Positions 32,250 to 41,869 are shown, counted from the stretch's first letter. The stretch: 64,000 bases of DNA from an uncultured Candidatus Saccharibacteria bacterium (GCA_938036825.1 CALHWD010000018.1:54544-118543); one strand, 5' to 3'. Numbers and translations are program-made. The notes: generated by a model from the letters alone, not told the origin.

Positions 32250-35080
32250 TGTGCAAAAAATCTATGGTGATTGAACAAACAAGCGCGCGTGCTATGCCAT
32301 TGAATTTTTAAGGATCGCGTGTATTGGTTGGTGTAATGTGCGCGTTGTAGTAAGAAAATAATATAGTTTTTAGGCTATAGGGGGCATTTGTGTGCTATAT
32401 GGATTTTCTTTATGTATTGTAAATTGCTTGAGAGTGAGCAAGAGAATGTCTGAATATAACAAGAGCAGATTCAGTGTAGTAGATGGTAAATTAAGCGAGT
32501 ATAGATGGGCTCATGTACTATACATAGGGTATGGTGATGAGCATTTTGTGTACAAAGTGAGTCGATTGCTTTATCGAATGCATCTTTTTTGTATATGATG
32601 ACGTGCATGCTATGGAAAAGGAAACAGCAGGACAGCATGAACAATATGCAAAATCGTTCATGTAATTTTTTGCTGCTGCATTGATGAGAGTACGAGTGGG
32701 CGCGAAATAGGCGAACCATGAGTGCGGTATGAATTGAAATACAAAAACTAAAAAATGAGACAACAGCAAAGTATAATGCAGAGCTACTAGTATTTTTTGC
32801 AGTAGCTGAGACAATTTTGCAAAACGATTTGCAAAAATATGAGTGAGCACTACATTATTAATAATTATTCTGTAGTAGAATATTATTTTTTGTCCGTTCT
32901 AATTGGTGTGCGATGTATATGCTGCAATATTTTCGCATACAGAAAGAGTGATAGAAGTGTACTATTGCAAAAAAATGATTTTTCAACGACTAGAGTAGCA
33001 AGCGGATACTACATACGTGACAAAAAATAATGTCGCATTGCGACGCTACAATAAAAAACGCTGATATACTATTTGTTATTAATAAAAATTAGTAATGCCC
33101 AGCAAAAACGTTCGCAACTTTGCAACATAATGCGCGTGCAAAATATTTTTTGCTACTATGCGAGCGATGAATGCTGCAAGAATGGATTGTTTGGTAGTAA
33201 ATATAAAATTAGTATCATAGTGATATGTACATTTGCGTGCAAATTTGTGAATGAGTATGTAAAAATTGGTACAGCTAGATAGAAAGATAGAGACGGTGTA
33301 CAGTATGTGTGATGAAAAATAAAATGCGTACTGTAACAGTGCAAAATTTTCACATTTTTGATTAGGGAAATCTGCAAAAATGAATGTGAGGTTGTGAGAT
33401 AAAGTAGGGAGTGAGTTCGCTTGAGTAAATGACTATCTTATTTTGGCTAAAATCTGTGTGGCGCGTGAGAACATAAGAGGCTTGAATGTGATGCGAGAAG
33501 CGAATTACGTAAATGGCCGTCTCGCTAAAGTTTATGAACAGAATGTGAAGATGTTCATAATAAAAATTTGAGAATGATGAAACTCAACCTAGCAAATTAG
33601 TGCAAAAATATAGCACCAAGAAGCAATGATAGTTCGTGCGTGCCAAAAGAATGTGATGATTTTGGTGAGATGTGTATGATATGCGAAGCATGTGTGGCAG
33701 CAGCTGATTGACCGCGAATAAAAAATGATGATTTTTGAAATAGTGCGATGCGATGATGGTGTGAGGGGTGAGATTTTTGTGTACCGCGAGGTATGACGAT
33801 GTATAATTGGTACGGAGTAGGTGTATGAAAACAGTAGAAAAATATTCAACGATAGGCTTGATAGCAAAATTTGCATAACCAAGCAGATGGGTGCGACGAG
33901 GGTCGGAAATAGTAGGTATTGGTGAGCCAAAATATATTTTAGGTGCGAGTAACTTTGTGGCTAAGAGGGTGCTTTGCGAGGATGTGGTGACAGCTGGATT
34001 TTCGTCTGCGCTATGCCAATATGATAGCGTAGCAAATTTTCATTATCAGTTGCATAATGCAAGCAAATGATAGTTGATGATAGGATAGACATAACCAATA
34101 TAGTAAAGCATAAGGTGTATAGAGCTAGCTTGATTGTCTAGGGCGAAGTAAGAAAATGGATGGAGCGTGATGTGTATGACGCAATGAATTGATCGATGCG
34201 GTGATATTTGTATATTTTTGAGTGTAGGTGGCTAATTGTGTATTGAGTGTGAATGAACGTGTGATAAACATAAGCAAAACATAGCGGTCATGGTTATTAA
34301 ATCTACACGATCTAATGGGGTGCGATGTATGACTTGTATAAAAAATAATAATGCGTCGGGGATAGTGCAAATGAAGGTTTCAAAATTTTCATGTTTTGCA
34401 TTATGTAGTACTTTATGATATGAAAGAAGTAGCAAAATATTGGTGCGAATGTGCGATGTATGGAGGTGGGGCAGCTGGCTCTATATAAGTAGTGTGTAAA
34501 AATGAGATGGACATTAATAGCTCCATGGAGTGCCATAGGTAGCTCTGACAAAAATGCGCAAGGAGACAGCAAAACGATACTTCGCTTTAGGCAGAAGCAA
34601 TAGCGAAATAAGCACAAGCGAAAACTGGCTCGATATTTTTTACAGTTACATCGCAGCATCAAAAAAGCTAAAAAAGCGAAAGACAAAGTAAAACATACAC
34701 GACAAGTAAGGGTGGTTCATTTTTTCACATTTTGACGTATAATAAGTAATGTTTTCTAAATATAATAGAGCTCAAAAGGTATTCTTGTGTGCTTATATAT
34801 AATAGTATATGGGCATAATACATTAAGTATAGTGATGGGGCGAAGCAAGTGAATTGTGACACTATACTATAATTATTTTTTTTGAAAATGTGGGTGAAGT
34901 GTATGACTATACTGCACTGCCAACTGGCTTATGGTGGGATGGGTGAGCGTGTGGGGAGAGAAGCACGGGTGTGCACCTAATAAATATAAATAGCTGTGTG
35001 CATGGAGTAGTGCCAAGATAAATACAAAAAATGAAAAAGCAAAAAGTACAACACCTCCACACCCCCCGTACCTTGCTAGA
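32250..35080. other. 2.8-kb AT-rich region without recognisable genes
   Basis: A striking change of composition: low GC, a strong excess of G over C on the plus strand, and words such as TGCAAAA, TTTTGCA, GCAAAAAT and TGCGAAG again and again. Open frames here (longest about 124 codons, minus strand) are Cys/Tyr/His/Phe-rich, lack ribosome sites and overlap each other, as expected by chance. Small hairpins exist (GTCGC/GCGAC near 33033; ATGAAC/GTTCAT near 32637-32664). I saw no tRNA, rRNA, direct-repeat array or clear DnaA box. It could be decayed DNA, a long non-coding RNA, or a replication-related region. Confidence 0.6.
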
Positions 35081-35081
35081 C

Positions 35082-35110
35082 TTTGTATGCTGTCTCGCGT
35101 ATAATATAAT
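35082..35110 (+). promoter_or_regulatory. rpsF operon promoter
   Basis: Two overlapping TATAAT boxes (35100-35105 and 35105-35110); TTTGTA at 35082-35087 is 17 nt from the second. Confidence 0.6.
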
Positions 35111-35126
35111 GCGTTATTAACCTAAG

Positions 35127-35143
35127 TTTATCGTCCGGATAAA
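35127..35143 (+). promoter_or_regulatory. rpsF leader hairpin, possible S6:S18 site
   Basis: TTTATC-GTCCG-GATAAA with CCG in the loop. S6:S18 complexes are known to bind a CCG-containing structure in rpsF leaders; the match here is suggestive only. Confidence 0.4.
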
Positions 35144-35174
35144 CATCCATATGGATCCCAAAGGAGGTTTACAT

Positions 35175-35519
35175 ATGAAACAATATGAACTAACGGTTTT
35201 GATTCGGCCAGATCTAGAATCAAACCTTGAAGCACCGCTTGCTAAAGTACGTGAGCTGGTGCTCGGCGCTGGTGGCTCTATTACCAGCGAAGACAACTGG
35301 GGCAAGAAAAAGCTGCAGTATAGTATTAAGAAGGAAGACTTTGCGGTGTATGTCTACTTTGAGGTGGCGCTGCCTGCCGATGCACCGCTAAAGATCAGCA
35401 ATGCGCTGAATATTTCTGATGATGTGATCCGCTACCTGCTCGTCAAAGTGGACGAGAAGGGCCGCAAGCTGATGGCCGAGGCCAAGGCGCGCGAAGCCAG
35501 CCGCCAGACAGAAGAGTAA
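35175..35519 (+). CDS. rpsF: 30S ribosomal protein S6
   Basis: A 114-residue S6 with the ferredoxin-like core (MKQYELTVLIRPDLE; GGSITSEDNWGKKKLQYSIKKEDFAVYVYFEVALPAD; DDVIRYLLVKVD). A basic C-terminal extension is short. ATG 35175 lies after AAGGAGG at ideal spacing; an ATG at 35151 would put coding sequence over the ribosome site. First gene of the classic rpsF-ssb-rpsR cluster, in which S6 and S18 bind each other. Confidence 0.96.
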   Translation: MKQYELTVLIRPDLESNLEAPLAKVRELVLGAGGSITSEDNWGKKKLQYSIKKEDFAVYVYFEVALPADAPLKISNALNISDDVIRYLLVKVDEKGRKLMAEAKAREASRQTEE

Positions 35520-35567
35520 AAATTACCACAACAACTCATAACCACAGTAAAGAATCGAGGAGGATGT

Positions 35568-36017
35568 ATGGCTCGAGGATTTAGCAAAGTTATTTTGATG
35601 GGCAATTTGACGCGCGATATAGAGGTGCGCACCACAGCAAGTGGGCAGAACGTTGCGAATTTTACACTAGCGGTCACTCGCACATGGCGCAACCAAAATG
35701 GCCAAAACCAAGACCAAACCAGCTTCATTAACTGTGTAGCCTGGGGGCGGACTGGCGAAACCATCGCGCAATATGTGAAGAAGGGTAGCCCGCTGCTCGT
35801 CAGTGGTCGCCTCGACCAGCGTAGCTACGACGATAAGGACGGCAACAAGCGCTCTGTTGTAGAAGTAACAGTAGAGGACTTTACCTTCGTTAGTGGTGGA
35901 CGTGCTGACGGAAATACAACACCGGCTACAGCGTCAGCTAACAGTGGTAGCGGCCAGGATGTCGTCATCGAAGACATCGACGACAAGCCAATTGACCTAT
36001 CAGAAATACCATTTTAA
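35568..36017 (+). CDS. ssb: Single-stranded DNA-binding protein
   Basis: A 149-residue SSB. The OB fold covers about residues 1-112 (GNLTRDIEVRTTASGQNVANFTLAVTRTW; FINCVAWGRTGETIAQYVKKGSPLLVSGRL). A short Gly/Ser/Thr linker leads to the acidic tip IDLSEIPF, the docking peptide for repair and replication partners. Sits between rpsF and rpsR as in many bacteria, with a GAGGAGG-like site before its ATG. With type IV pili in the same genome it may also protect incoming DNA. Confidence 0.96.
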   Translation: MARGFSKVILMGNLTRDIEVRTTASGQNVANFTLAVTRTWRNQNGQNQDQTSFINCVAWGRTGETIAQYVKKGSPLLVSGRLDQRSYDDKDGNKRSVVEVTVEDFTFVSGGRADGNTTPATASANSGSGQDVVIEDIDDKPIDLSEIPF

Positions 36018-36041
36018 CAACATACTAAAGGAGAACAAATA

Positions 36042-36242
36042 ATGGCCAAGCGCATGCGCAAGGACACACCAGTCTATTTTGACTACAAAGACGCAAAAAC
36101 ATTGCAAAAGTTCATTAATATTTATGGACAGATCGAGCCACGCAGTCGCACAGGGTTGTCGGATAAACAACAACGACAACTCGCCGTAGCAGTGAAGCGG
36201 GCTCGCCACTTGGCGTTGCTGCCATTTGTGGCACAAGGTTAG
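36042..36242 (+). CDS. rpsR: 30S ribosomal protein S18
   Basis: A 66-residue S18: FDYKDAKTLQKFINIYGQIEPRSRTGLSDKQQRQLAVAVKRARHLALLPF is the full conserved block. No zinc-binding cysteines, so the C-minus type. AAAGGAG precedes the ATG. Third gene of the rpsF operon; rplI/dnaB do not follow, efp does. Confidence 0.95.
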   Translation: MAKRMRKDTPVYFDYKDAKTLQKFINIYGQIEPRSRTGLSDKQQRQLAVAVKRARHLALLPFVAQG

Positions 36243-36248
36243 GAGCTT

Positions 36249-36279
36249 TTTCAGCGCAGTACCTCTGTGACTGCGCTGG
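36249..36279 (+). promoter_or_regulatory. Hairpin between rpsR and efp
   Basis: CAGCGCAGT/ACTGCGCTG perfect stem without T run; possible attenuator or processing site that separates efp from the ribosomal genes. Confidence 0.5.
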
Positions 36280-36324
36280 CGGATGTTTCGAACGAAGCAG
36301 CAACTACTAAACAGGAGATAGGTG

Positions 36325-36885
36325 ATGTACCAACCAACTGACCTCAAAAAAGGTGTGATTGTGCAGCTTGATGGCAAGCCGTATCGAGTTGTGGACTATA
36401 ATCAGAAGGTAATGGGCCGGGGTGGCTCTATTGTGAATGTGCGGCTGAAGAACTTGATCGATGGTAGCGTGCTGCCTAAGACCTTTAAGGGGCAAGACAA
36501 GATTGAGCCCGCCGAGGTATCAACACAGAGCGTGCAGTACCTCTATAATGATGGTGATACGTTCTATTTTATGGATCCAACTAGCTTTGAGCAGTTTGAA
36601 CTCGCTGCGGACCTCGTCGATAGCGCCAAGGACTATCTGAAGGAGGGGGATACACTAAGCCTGCAGTTCTTCGATGGTAAAGTGATCAATGTCGAGCTAC
36701 CAAAAAACCTCTACCTCCAGGTGACCTATACAGAAGATGTTGTAAAAGGTGACACAACCAGTAGCGTGCTTAAGGATGCGACGTTGGAGACAGGCCTTGT
36801 CGTCAAGGTGCCAGCCTTTATTAAGACGGGCGACGTTATTTCTGTCGACACTGCAAGCGGAGAGTATCGCGAGCGCAAGAAATAG
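36325..36885 (+). CDS. efp: Elongation factor P
   Basis: A 186-residue factor that relieves ribosome stalling at polyproline. Three-domain layout: KOW-like N-terminus (DLKKGVIVQLDGKPYRVVDYNQKV), the modification loop MGRGGS with arginine at about position 32, the OB domain and a C-terminal domain ending in VPAFIKTGDVISVDTASGEYRERKK. An arginine at the tip is the type that EarP rhamnosylates in proteobacteria; lysine is more usual. ATG 36325 has AGGAG 7 nt upstream; the GTG at 36322 is less well placed. Closed by a strong terminator. Confidence 0.95.
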   Translation: MYQPTDLKKGVIVQLDGKPYRVVDYNQKVMGRGGSIVNVRLKNLIDGSVLPKTFKGQDKIEPAEVSTQSVQYLYNDGDTFYFMDPTSFEQFELAADLVDSAKDYLKEGDTLSLQFFDGKVINVELPKNLYLQVTYTEDVVKGDTTSSVLKDATLETGLVVKVPAFIKTGDVISVDTASGEYRERKK

Positions 36886-36958
36886 TGCCCTGAGAGCTCA
36901 TGAGAGCCGCTCTCATCGCGTTTACACGCAAAAGTGAGAATATGGTAGGGATAGCACA

Positions 36959-36988
36959 CATACACCGCGAAAAGCGGTGTATTTTTTG
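36959..36988 (+). terminator. efp terminator
   Basis: TACACCGC gaaaa GCGGTGTA followed by TTTTTTG. Confidence 0.85.
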
Positions 36989-38630
36989 TGCCGTGTGATG
37001 TTTAGGTTGGAGTATCCTAGAGATGTGATAAAAACAACGTAGAGTAGAGACGATTTTTGCCAATTTTGAGCACAAGCTTATGGGCGCGCTGTGTTTTTTA
37101 CTAAAGGGCACGTGTAAAAAAGGGTGTAAATAATGTTGTAATAACCAACACATGAGACTCGTCGTCAAGCTCGATAGGATCGAGATATTATTGTGGAGAA
37201 TGCAACATAGCTCTCTGCGACGAGGATGATGTCAAAATATACAAGGTATTGTAAAAAAGACTGAAAAGAAACAGAGAATACTTGGCGAACGTTCGAAATA
37301 CGAGCGTCGTAGAAAGTTCAGCAATTGAGTAAAACGATGATACGAGCACAACATGAAGGAATTGGCATAGTGATGTACAAACAACAGCAGGGCAACCAAA
37401 GTGATATAGTGGACACAACAACGATGTGGCAAGCTCAACGAATGCTTTGCGTGATGTGCGGTAAGGGCGTGGGAGTTCACGTGCAGGGTAAATACAATAA
37501 CCATAAGCACAAATGAACAAATTTTCGTTACAGATACACATTTATCTTTAGCAATATAATGACGCTTATGGCAATAGGGCATAATACAAAATATACCAAA
37601 GTAAGCATAAGTATTATATAAATAATGAACACACTTTTTTATTGTGTAGCTGCGAAGCTATGCGCTTTGCTTTCGCGTGCTACTGCAAAAAATTGCAGAT
37701 GGTGAAATGACGCATGGGCTGTTGCTGCGAGATAAAAAATGTGATCATTGTCCAGCTTGTCTATTTTTTGAGTTTGGATATTTTTGACTTTTTGCTTTTT
37801 TGTGCACGCTTGTTGTGGCTGGCTGGAGAGTGTTTCATTTTTGGTTTTTGCATGCCAGGCGAATTATAGCAAGGCGATATGCTGTTGCGAAGTATAGGCT
37901 GCGCGAATGAGCGGTTGATGATAAAAATAATCATTGTTTGTAGATTTATGCAAAAATGGGTTGCTTATTATCGCAGCTAGAATTGCTTGCAGATGGTTCA
38001 TGCAAATTTTGCAAAACGTGTATAAGCGCAAGATATCGTGCGATACATCTTGGCTCGTCTATGTGCTGCGAAGATGCGAAATATACCATGTGGCATATAC
38101 AAATACTCACGCTTGGCTTGCAAAAATGTGATGCTGTCAAAAATCAATTTTTTATTCAGACAAGCTGACTTGCTATGCGAAGCATCTGCCGCAGTGGCAT
38201 CGTGTTTTGCTACATATAGCGCTTTTGCGGGAGGATGAATGCGCAGTTAGTTGGTGATGTGGCACAGCCATACGAGCAAGATATTTTGCTATCACGATGT
38301 CCACTCAATTTTTGTTATATATACTATATGTCTGACTGAGCTGTCTTGTTTCTTGAATATCCTGCTAGCTTCCAACGACATGTGCGAATGAAGAATAGCA
38401 TGCTGCAGTGCGCGATAGTTTGAGTGTCTTGTTAATGCAGGCTACTATAGCGTGCAAAGAATAAAGCGGATTTCTTCATCATCAAAATTTGAAACATGAC
38501 AGAAGCAAGCAGTATATCCGCGCGCAGCAGTCTCATTTAATCTCATCATCATCATGCTCTACAGCCTCATGCATTGTGTAAAAATGCAGCAGGTCTATTA
38601 GCTTCACACCAACTAAATATCTACCCACTC
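36989..38630. other. 1.6-kb AT-rich region without recognisable genes
   Basis: Resembles the 32.2-35 kb region in composition and vocabulary (TGCGAAG, GCAAAAAT, TTGCAAAA). Frames of up to 117 codons on the minus strand (37188-37582) have no ribosome site and low-complexity Cys/Leu/Tyr/Phe content. Some local hairpins occur (for example around GCTGCGAAGC near 37650). No tRNA, repeat array or origin motif identified. It separates efp from tlyA. Confidence 0.55.
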
Positions 38631-38636
38631 GTGCAG

Positions 38637-38642
38637 TATAAT
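38637..38642 (+). promoter_or_regulatory. -10 box of tlyA
   Basis: TATAAT exactly 6 nt before the ATG; leaderless mRNA expected, although AAGGA also lies in the gap. Confidence 0.6.
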
Positions 38643-38648
38643 AAGGAC

Positions 38649-39389
38649 ATGCAAAAACAACGACTAGACAAAGCAATGGTGGTGCGTGGCCAAGCAGCAA
38701 CACGCTCAGCGGCCGAGAATTGGATTCGCCTTGGCAAGGTATTGGTGGATGGTGCAGTGGCGCACAAGCCGGGGATGTTTGTGGATGAGTCGACGCAGAT
38801 AAAGCTGGTGGCGCACGAGCGCTATGTGTCGCGGGCGGGGCTCAAATTAGCCAGCGTGGCGCAGCGGCTTAATATTTCGTTTGATAATACTATCGTGCTT
38901 GATGTTGGTAGCAGCACCGGTGGATTTACCGACTATGCATTGCAGCATGGTGCGCGCATGGTGTATGCGGTGGACGTGGGGACGGAGCAGCTCCACCCCA
39001 GCCTACGTGGCGACCCGCGCATTGAGCTGCATGAAAAAACCGACATTCGCGATTTTGTGCCAGCAACCACGCCAGACATTATTGTCATTGATGTATCGTT
39101 TATTAGCCTGCGCAAAATTCTACCGCACTTAGTGTGTATCAGCAGTCCGCGAACTAGTATCATCGCAATGGTCAAGCCGCAGTTTGAGGCGCAGCGCGCG
39201 CAGCTTACACGCAGTGGCATTGTCAAAAATGACAGCGTGCGCCGCGCCATTCTGCGCGACTTCGAGCAGTGGGTGCGCACCCAGTGTGTAATTGTCGACA
39301 AAGCCGATAGTAGTGTGAAGGGCGCGCATGGTAATCAAGAGCGGTTTTACCGATTGCAAAAAAGCAGGGCAGAACAACACCATAGTTGA
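38649..39389 (+). CDS. tlyA: TlyA family rRNA (cytidine-2'-O)-methyltransferase
   Basis: A 246-residue protein: an S4 RNA-binding domain (MQKQRLDKAMVVRGQAATRSAAENWIRLGKVLVDGAVAHKPG) followed by an FtsJ-like methyltransferase (YVSRAGLKLASV; DVGSSTGGFTDYALQHGA near residue 85; VIDVSFISLRKILP; MVKPQFEAQR). TlyA methylates 16S and/or 23S rRNA and affects capreomycin sensitivity; some members were also called haemolysins. Start 38649 fits both the S4 domain and the -10 box. The plasmid-like AT-rich stretch ends just before it. Confidence 0.92.
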   Translation: MQKQRLDKAMVVRGQAATRSAAENWIRLGKVLVDGAVAHKPGMFVDESTQIKLVAHERYVSRAGLKLASVAQRLNISFDNTIVLDVGSSTGGFTDYALQHGARMVYAVDVGTEQLHPSLRGDPRIELHEKTDIRDFVPATTPDIIVIDVSFISLRKILPHLVCISSPRTSIIAMVKPQFEAQRAQLTRSGIVKNDSVRRAILRDFEQWVRTQCVIVDKADSSVKGAHGNQERFYRLQKSRAEQHHS

Positions 39390-39705
39390 GAAAACGAGTG
39401 CGGTTAATGAGAGAGTCGCGCAGCAGTTATTTAGATTGTATCGTGTGGTGATCTTGCGTTGTATCTACTCGTGCAAGTTTGCTATATATAATAATGCCTT
39501 CGTATCGCCATATATTATATATAGACAGATTTGGAAACAGCAAAGAATAGACTAATGTGAGTGTCTTGGAGGGTCAACTATATAGTTATTGTGGAAATTC
39601 TTTGACATAAGAGAAAGACGCATGATGAAGCAAACACTGCGGCTCGTGATGTATACATACCGTAAAATACGCAACGCGCTCATCATAACACAACAAATAG
39701 CGTCA
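39390..39705. other. Interval after tlyA
   Basis: AT-rich; contains, on the minus strand, an open frame (39552-39839) that reads as a possible frameshifted continuation of the CPBP gene. No other gene seen. Confidence 0.45.
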
Positions 39706-40179
39706 TCACCACCGTCGACCCAGATGAGTATGCTCGCAATGGTATGTGTCGTCATTGGTACATAATGGCAGTGCCCACACCATACCCAGCAGCACGCCCC
39801 ATGGTGCAACAAAGTGCTCTGCTGCAAACAACATAGCACTTAGTAGGGTGGTGCAGATGATCGCTGTGCGATTGGCCAGGCAGATCATTCGCTTGCGAAA
39901 AATTGTTTCTTCTACGATGGCGGGGAGAACGATAGTCGAGAGCGCAAAGAGTAGCAATTCGCCTGCCGTCTTGACTGGCATTGTAATGGCACCAGTGGCG
40001 AGGTGAGGAAAGGCTTGCTCGAGCACGCTCATCGCACTAAACGCCCCTGTTGCGCAAACCAGCGTATTACTACCTGCCGCCAAAAGTGCCACCCACCAGC
40101 GAGCGCACGACACCACTGGTGCATACTCACACTTTTTGTCGCGATTATGTAGCCAAGCAGTGCCACGAAAAAATGTCAT
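39706..40179 (-). pseudogene. CPBP intramembrane protease, C-terminus probably lost to a frameshift
   Basis: The frame holds the first two CPBP (CAAX/Abi) motifs: VEETIFRKRM (EExxxR) and FAAEHF (FxxxH), set between hydrophobic helices (VALLAAGSNTLVCATGAF; LLLFALSTIVLPAI). After GVLLGMVWALP the frame turns into LCTNDDTYHCEHTHLGRRW and stops, where the family should have another helix and a third motif. The +1 frame continues as HYVPMTTHTIASILIWVDGGDD, a plausible helix, so a one-base change likely split the gene. The start is uncertain; ATG 40179 is used, the frame is open to 40356. The family includes bacteriocin self-immunity proteases. Confidence 0.6.
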
Positions 40180-40331
40180 ATTACTATAAACATGTCCGTG
40201 GTAGGATAAAACACGAGACGATGAAAATAACCTCGAGTATGACCGGTATGGCAACGCGCCGCACATAATGACACATGATATTGCCAGTGTACTCTCTGCT
40301 ATACCTTCTGAGAAGATTATAGTAATAGTAC

Positions 40332-40367
40332 ATGCAAAAACTCGCCACAAGCTCATGGCGAGTTTGC
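40332..40367 (-). terminator. ychF terminator
   Basis: AAACTCGCC/GGCGAGTTT stem; on the minus strand it runs into TTTTTGC. Located 20 nt past the ychF stop. Confidence 0.75.
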
Positions 40368-40386
40368 TTATGTTTCCTAGCTAGGA

Positions 40387-41469
40387 TCACTTGCTTACAT
40401 TAAATCGAAATTCTACCACATCGCCTGGCTGCATGACATAGGCTTTGCCTTCGGTGCGGATTTTGCCTGCTTCGCGCGCTTTGGCCTCGGATCCTGCTGC
40501 CACGAGGTCGTCATAATCCACCACCTGCGCTGCAATGAAGCCTCGCTCGAAGTCGGTGTGAATGACCCCAGCCGCTTGGGGTGCTGTCCAGCCTTGGTGG
40601 ATCGTCCACGCGTGCACTTCCTTGGGCCCAGCGGTGAGGTAGCTCTGTAGGCCGAGCGTATCGTACGCTGCCCGGATCAATTGTGTCAAGCCAGCCTCGG
40701 GCACATCATAGCTCTCCAGTAGCTCTAGCGCATCCTTCGTGTCGAGTCCCTTGAGCTCATCCTCTAGTGTGGCGCAAATGAAGAGCGCCGTGCTGCCACG
40801 AGTCAGTGCTGCTAAGCGAGCTTTGGCCTCAGCATTGGCAAGGGTGGCCTCGTCGACATTAAAGACGTAGATGACTGGCTTGGCAGTGAGGAGGTGGAGG
40901 TCGGCGATTGCTTCATGAATAATATTTTTGTTCAGATGAACAGGGGTACCGGCGGCAAGGTCGTCACGCAACTGCTGCAGATACTCGAGTGTACTGCGCG
41001 CCTTGGGGTTGGCCTTAGCTTCTTTGCTGAGGCGGGTGAGGCGAGTCTCGATAGTCTGGATGTCTGCCAGCATGAGCTCGGTGCTAATGATATCGATATC
41101 GCGCTGCGGGTCGATGGTGGTATCGACATGAACGATGTCGTCATTTGCAAAGGCACGGACGATGTGGACGATCGCATCGCACTGGCGAATATGAGCGAGG
41201 AACTTATTGCCCAGGCCTTCGCCACTGGCAGCACCAGCCACTAGCCCGGCGATATCGACAAAGGTCACCGTGGCCGGCACAACCTTCTCGGCGTGGTACA
41301 TATCAGCTAGTATACTCAGGCGCTCATCGGGCACAGGCACAATGCCAGTGTTGGGCTCGATGGTAGCAAAGGGGTAATTGGCTGCCAAAATATCATTGTT
41401 GGTGAGGGCGTTGAAAAGGGTCGACTTGCCAACATTGGGCAGGCCAACGATACCAATAGATAGACTCAT
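40387..41469 (-). CDS. ychF: Redox-regulated ATPase YchF
   Basis: A 360-residue Obg-family P-loop ATPase that binds ribosomes. GLPNVGKSTLFNALT (G1, residues 8-16), DIAGLVAGAASGEGLGNKFL (G3) and YVFNVDEA in place of NKxD (the reason it uses ATP) are all typical; the C-terminal TGS-like domain has FTAGPKEVHAWT-type and DFERGFIAAQVVDYDDLV motifs. ATG 41469 is chosen because TGCTATACT lies 6 nt upstream and the P-loop position is then normal; a codon at 41490 would be inside the promoter. Probably leaderless. Confidence 0.96.
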   Translation of the reverse strand: MSLSIGIVGLPNVGKSTLFNALTNNDILAANYPFATIEPNTGIVPVPDERLSILADMYHAEKVVPATVTFVDIAGLVAGAASGEGLGNKFLAHIRQCDAIVHIVRAFANDDIVHVDTTIDPQRDIDIISTELMLADIQTIETRLTRLSKEAKANPKARSTLEYLQQLRDDLAAGTPVHLNKNIIHEAIADLHLLTAKPVIYVFNVDEATLANAEAKARLAALTRGSTALFICATLEDELKGLDTKDALELLESYDVPEAGLTQLIRAAYDTLGLQSYLTAGPKEVHAWTIHQGWTAPQAAGVIHTDFERGFIAAQVVDYDDLVAAGSEAKAREAGKIRTEGKAYVMQPGDVVEFRFNVSK

Positions 41470-41475
41470 ATATAT

Positions 41476-41481
41476 AGTATA
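41476..41481 (-). promoter_or_regulatory. Extended -10 box of ychF
   Basis: TGCTATACT, 6 nt before the ATG, no Shine-Dalgarno. Confidence 0.65.
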
Positions 41482-41632
41482 GCAGCGCAAGGGAGAAATC
41501 GGCAGGAGAGAAGAGGGAAATGCGAGGAAGGTGGGTGCATTGTGCTTTATTTAATTATAAATTAAAGGCTCTTTCGTCGTTGGTGTGCTATTTTGCTTCA
41601 TTACAAGATAAGCTCTGCGCCATCTCACGCTT

Positions 41633-41766
41633 ACCCTCCTCACACTCCTCTTCCGGAACGCTATAAAGGTCGACATTCGCTGGATGTCGACCTCTTGATG
41701 CCAGGACTAAAAACAGATTATGACAATCTGTTTTCACACGCCATCGGATGAAGTGGTGAGGAGGGA
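41633..41766 (-). ncRNA. Structured element A, copy 1
   Basis: About 134 nt between ychF and the 804-residue gene. Outer stem CCCTCCTCAC (41634-41643) with GTGAGGAGGG (41756-41765); hairpin GGTCGACAT/ATGTCGACC (41668-41692); hairpin AAAACAGATT/AATCTGTTTT (41710-41734). Its reverse complement matches copy 2 at 53.4 kb in the unpaired parts (TTCATCCGATGG, AAGAGGTCGA, GTTCCGGA), while stems differ by paired changes. The strand given makes it parallel to copy 2; which strand is transcribed is unknown. Confidence 0.65.
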
Positions 41767-41856
41767 GAGCTAACGATATTTATGAGCTATATAAGGATAT
41801 ATGGCGATGTCTCTGCCTTGCGTCATGAACACAGTGCACAATCGCCGTAACTTTGC

Positions 41857-41862
41857 TATAAT
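41857..41862 (+). promoter_or_regulatory. Extended -10 box of the 804-residue gene
   Basis: TGCTATAAT, 7 nt before ATG 41870, no Shine-Dalgarno. Confidence 0.6.
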
Positions 41863-41869
41863 CATAAGC

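Noticed and set aside
32471..34686. Several 60-124 codon frames in the AT-rich gap
   Set aside because: No Shine-Dalgarno or -10 at useful distance, overlapping each other on the same strand in different frames, low-complexity Cys/Tyr/Phe/His composition.
37188..37582. Two overlapping minus-strand frames of 116-117 codons
   Set aside because: They overlap each other in different frames and neither has a start signal or protein-like composition.
32250..38630. Replication origin next to rpsF-ssb-rpsR
   Set aside because: I looked for clustered TTATCCACA-like boxes by eye and saw none in the gaps; without a skew plot this cannot be claimed as oriC.
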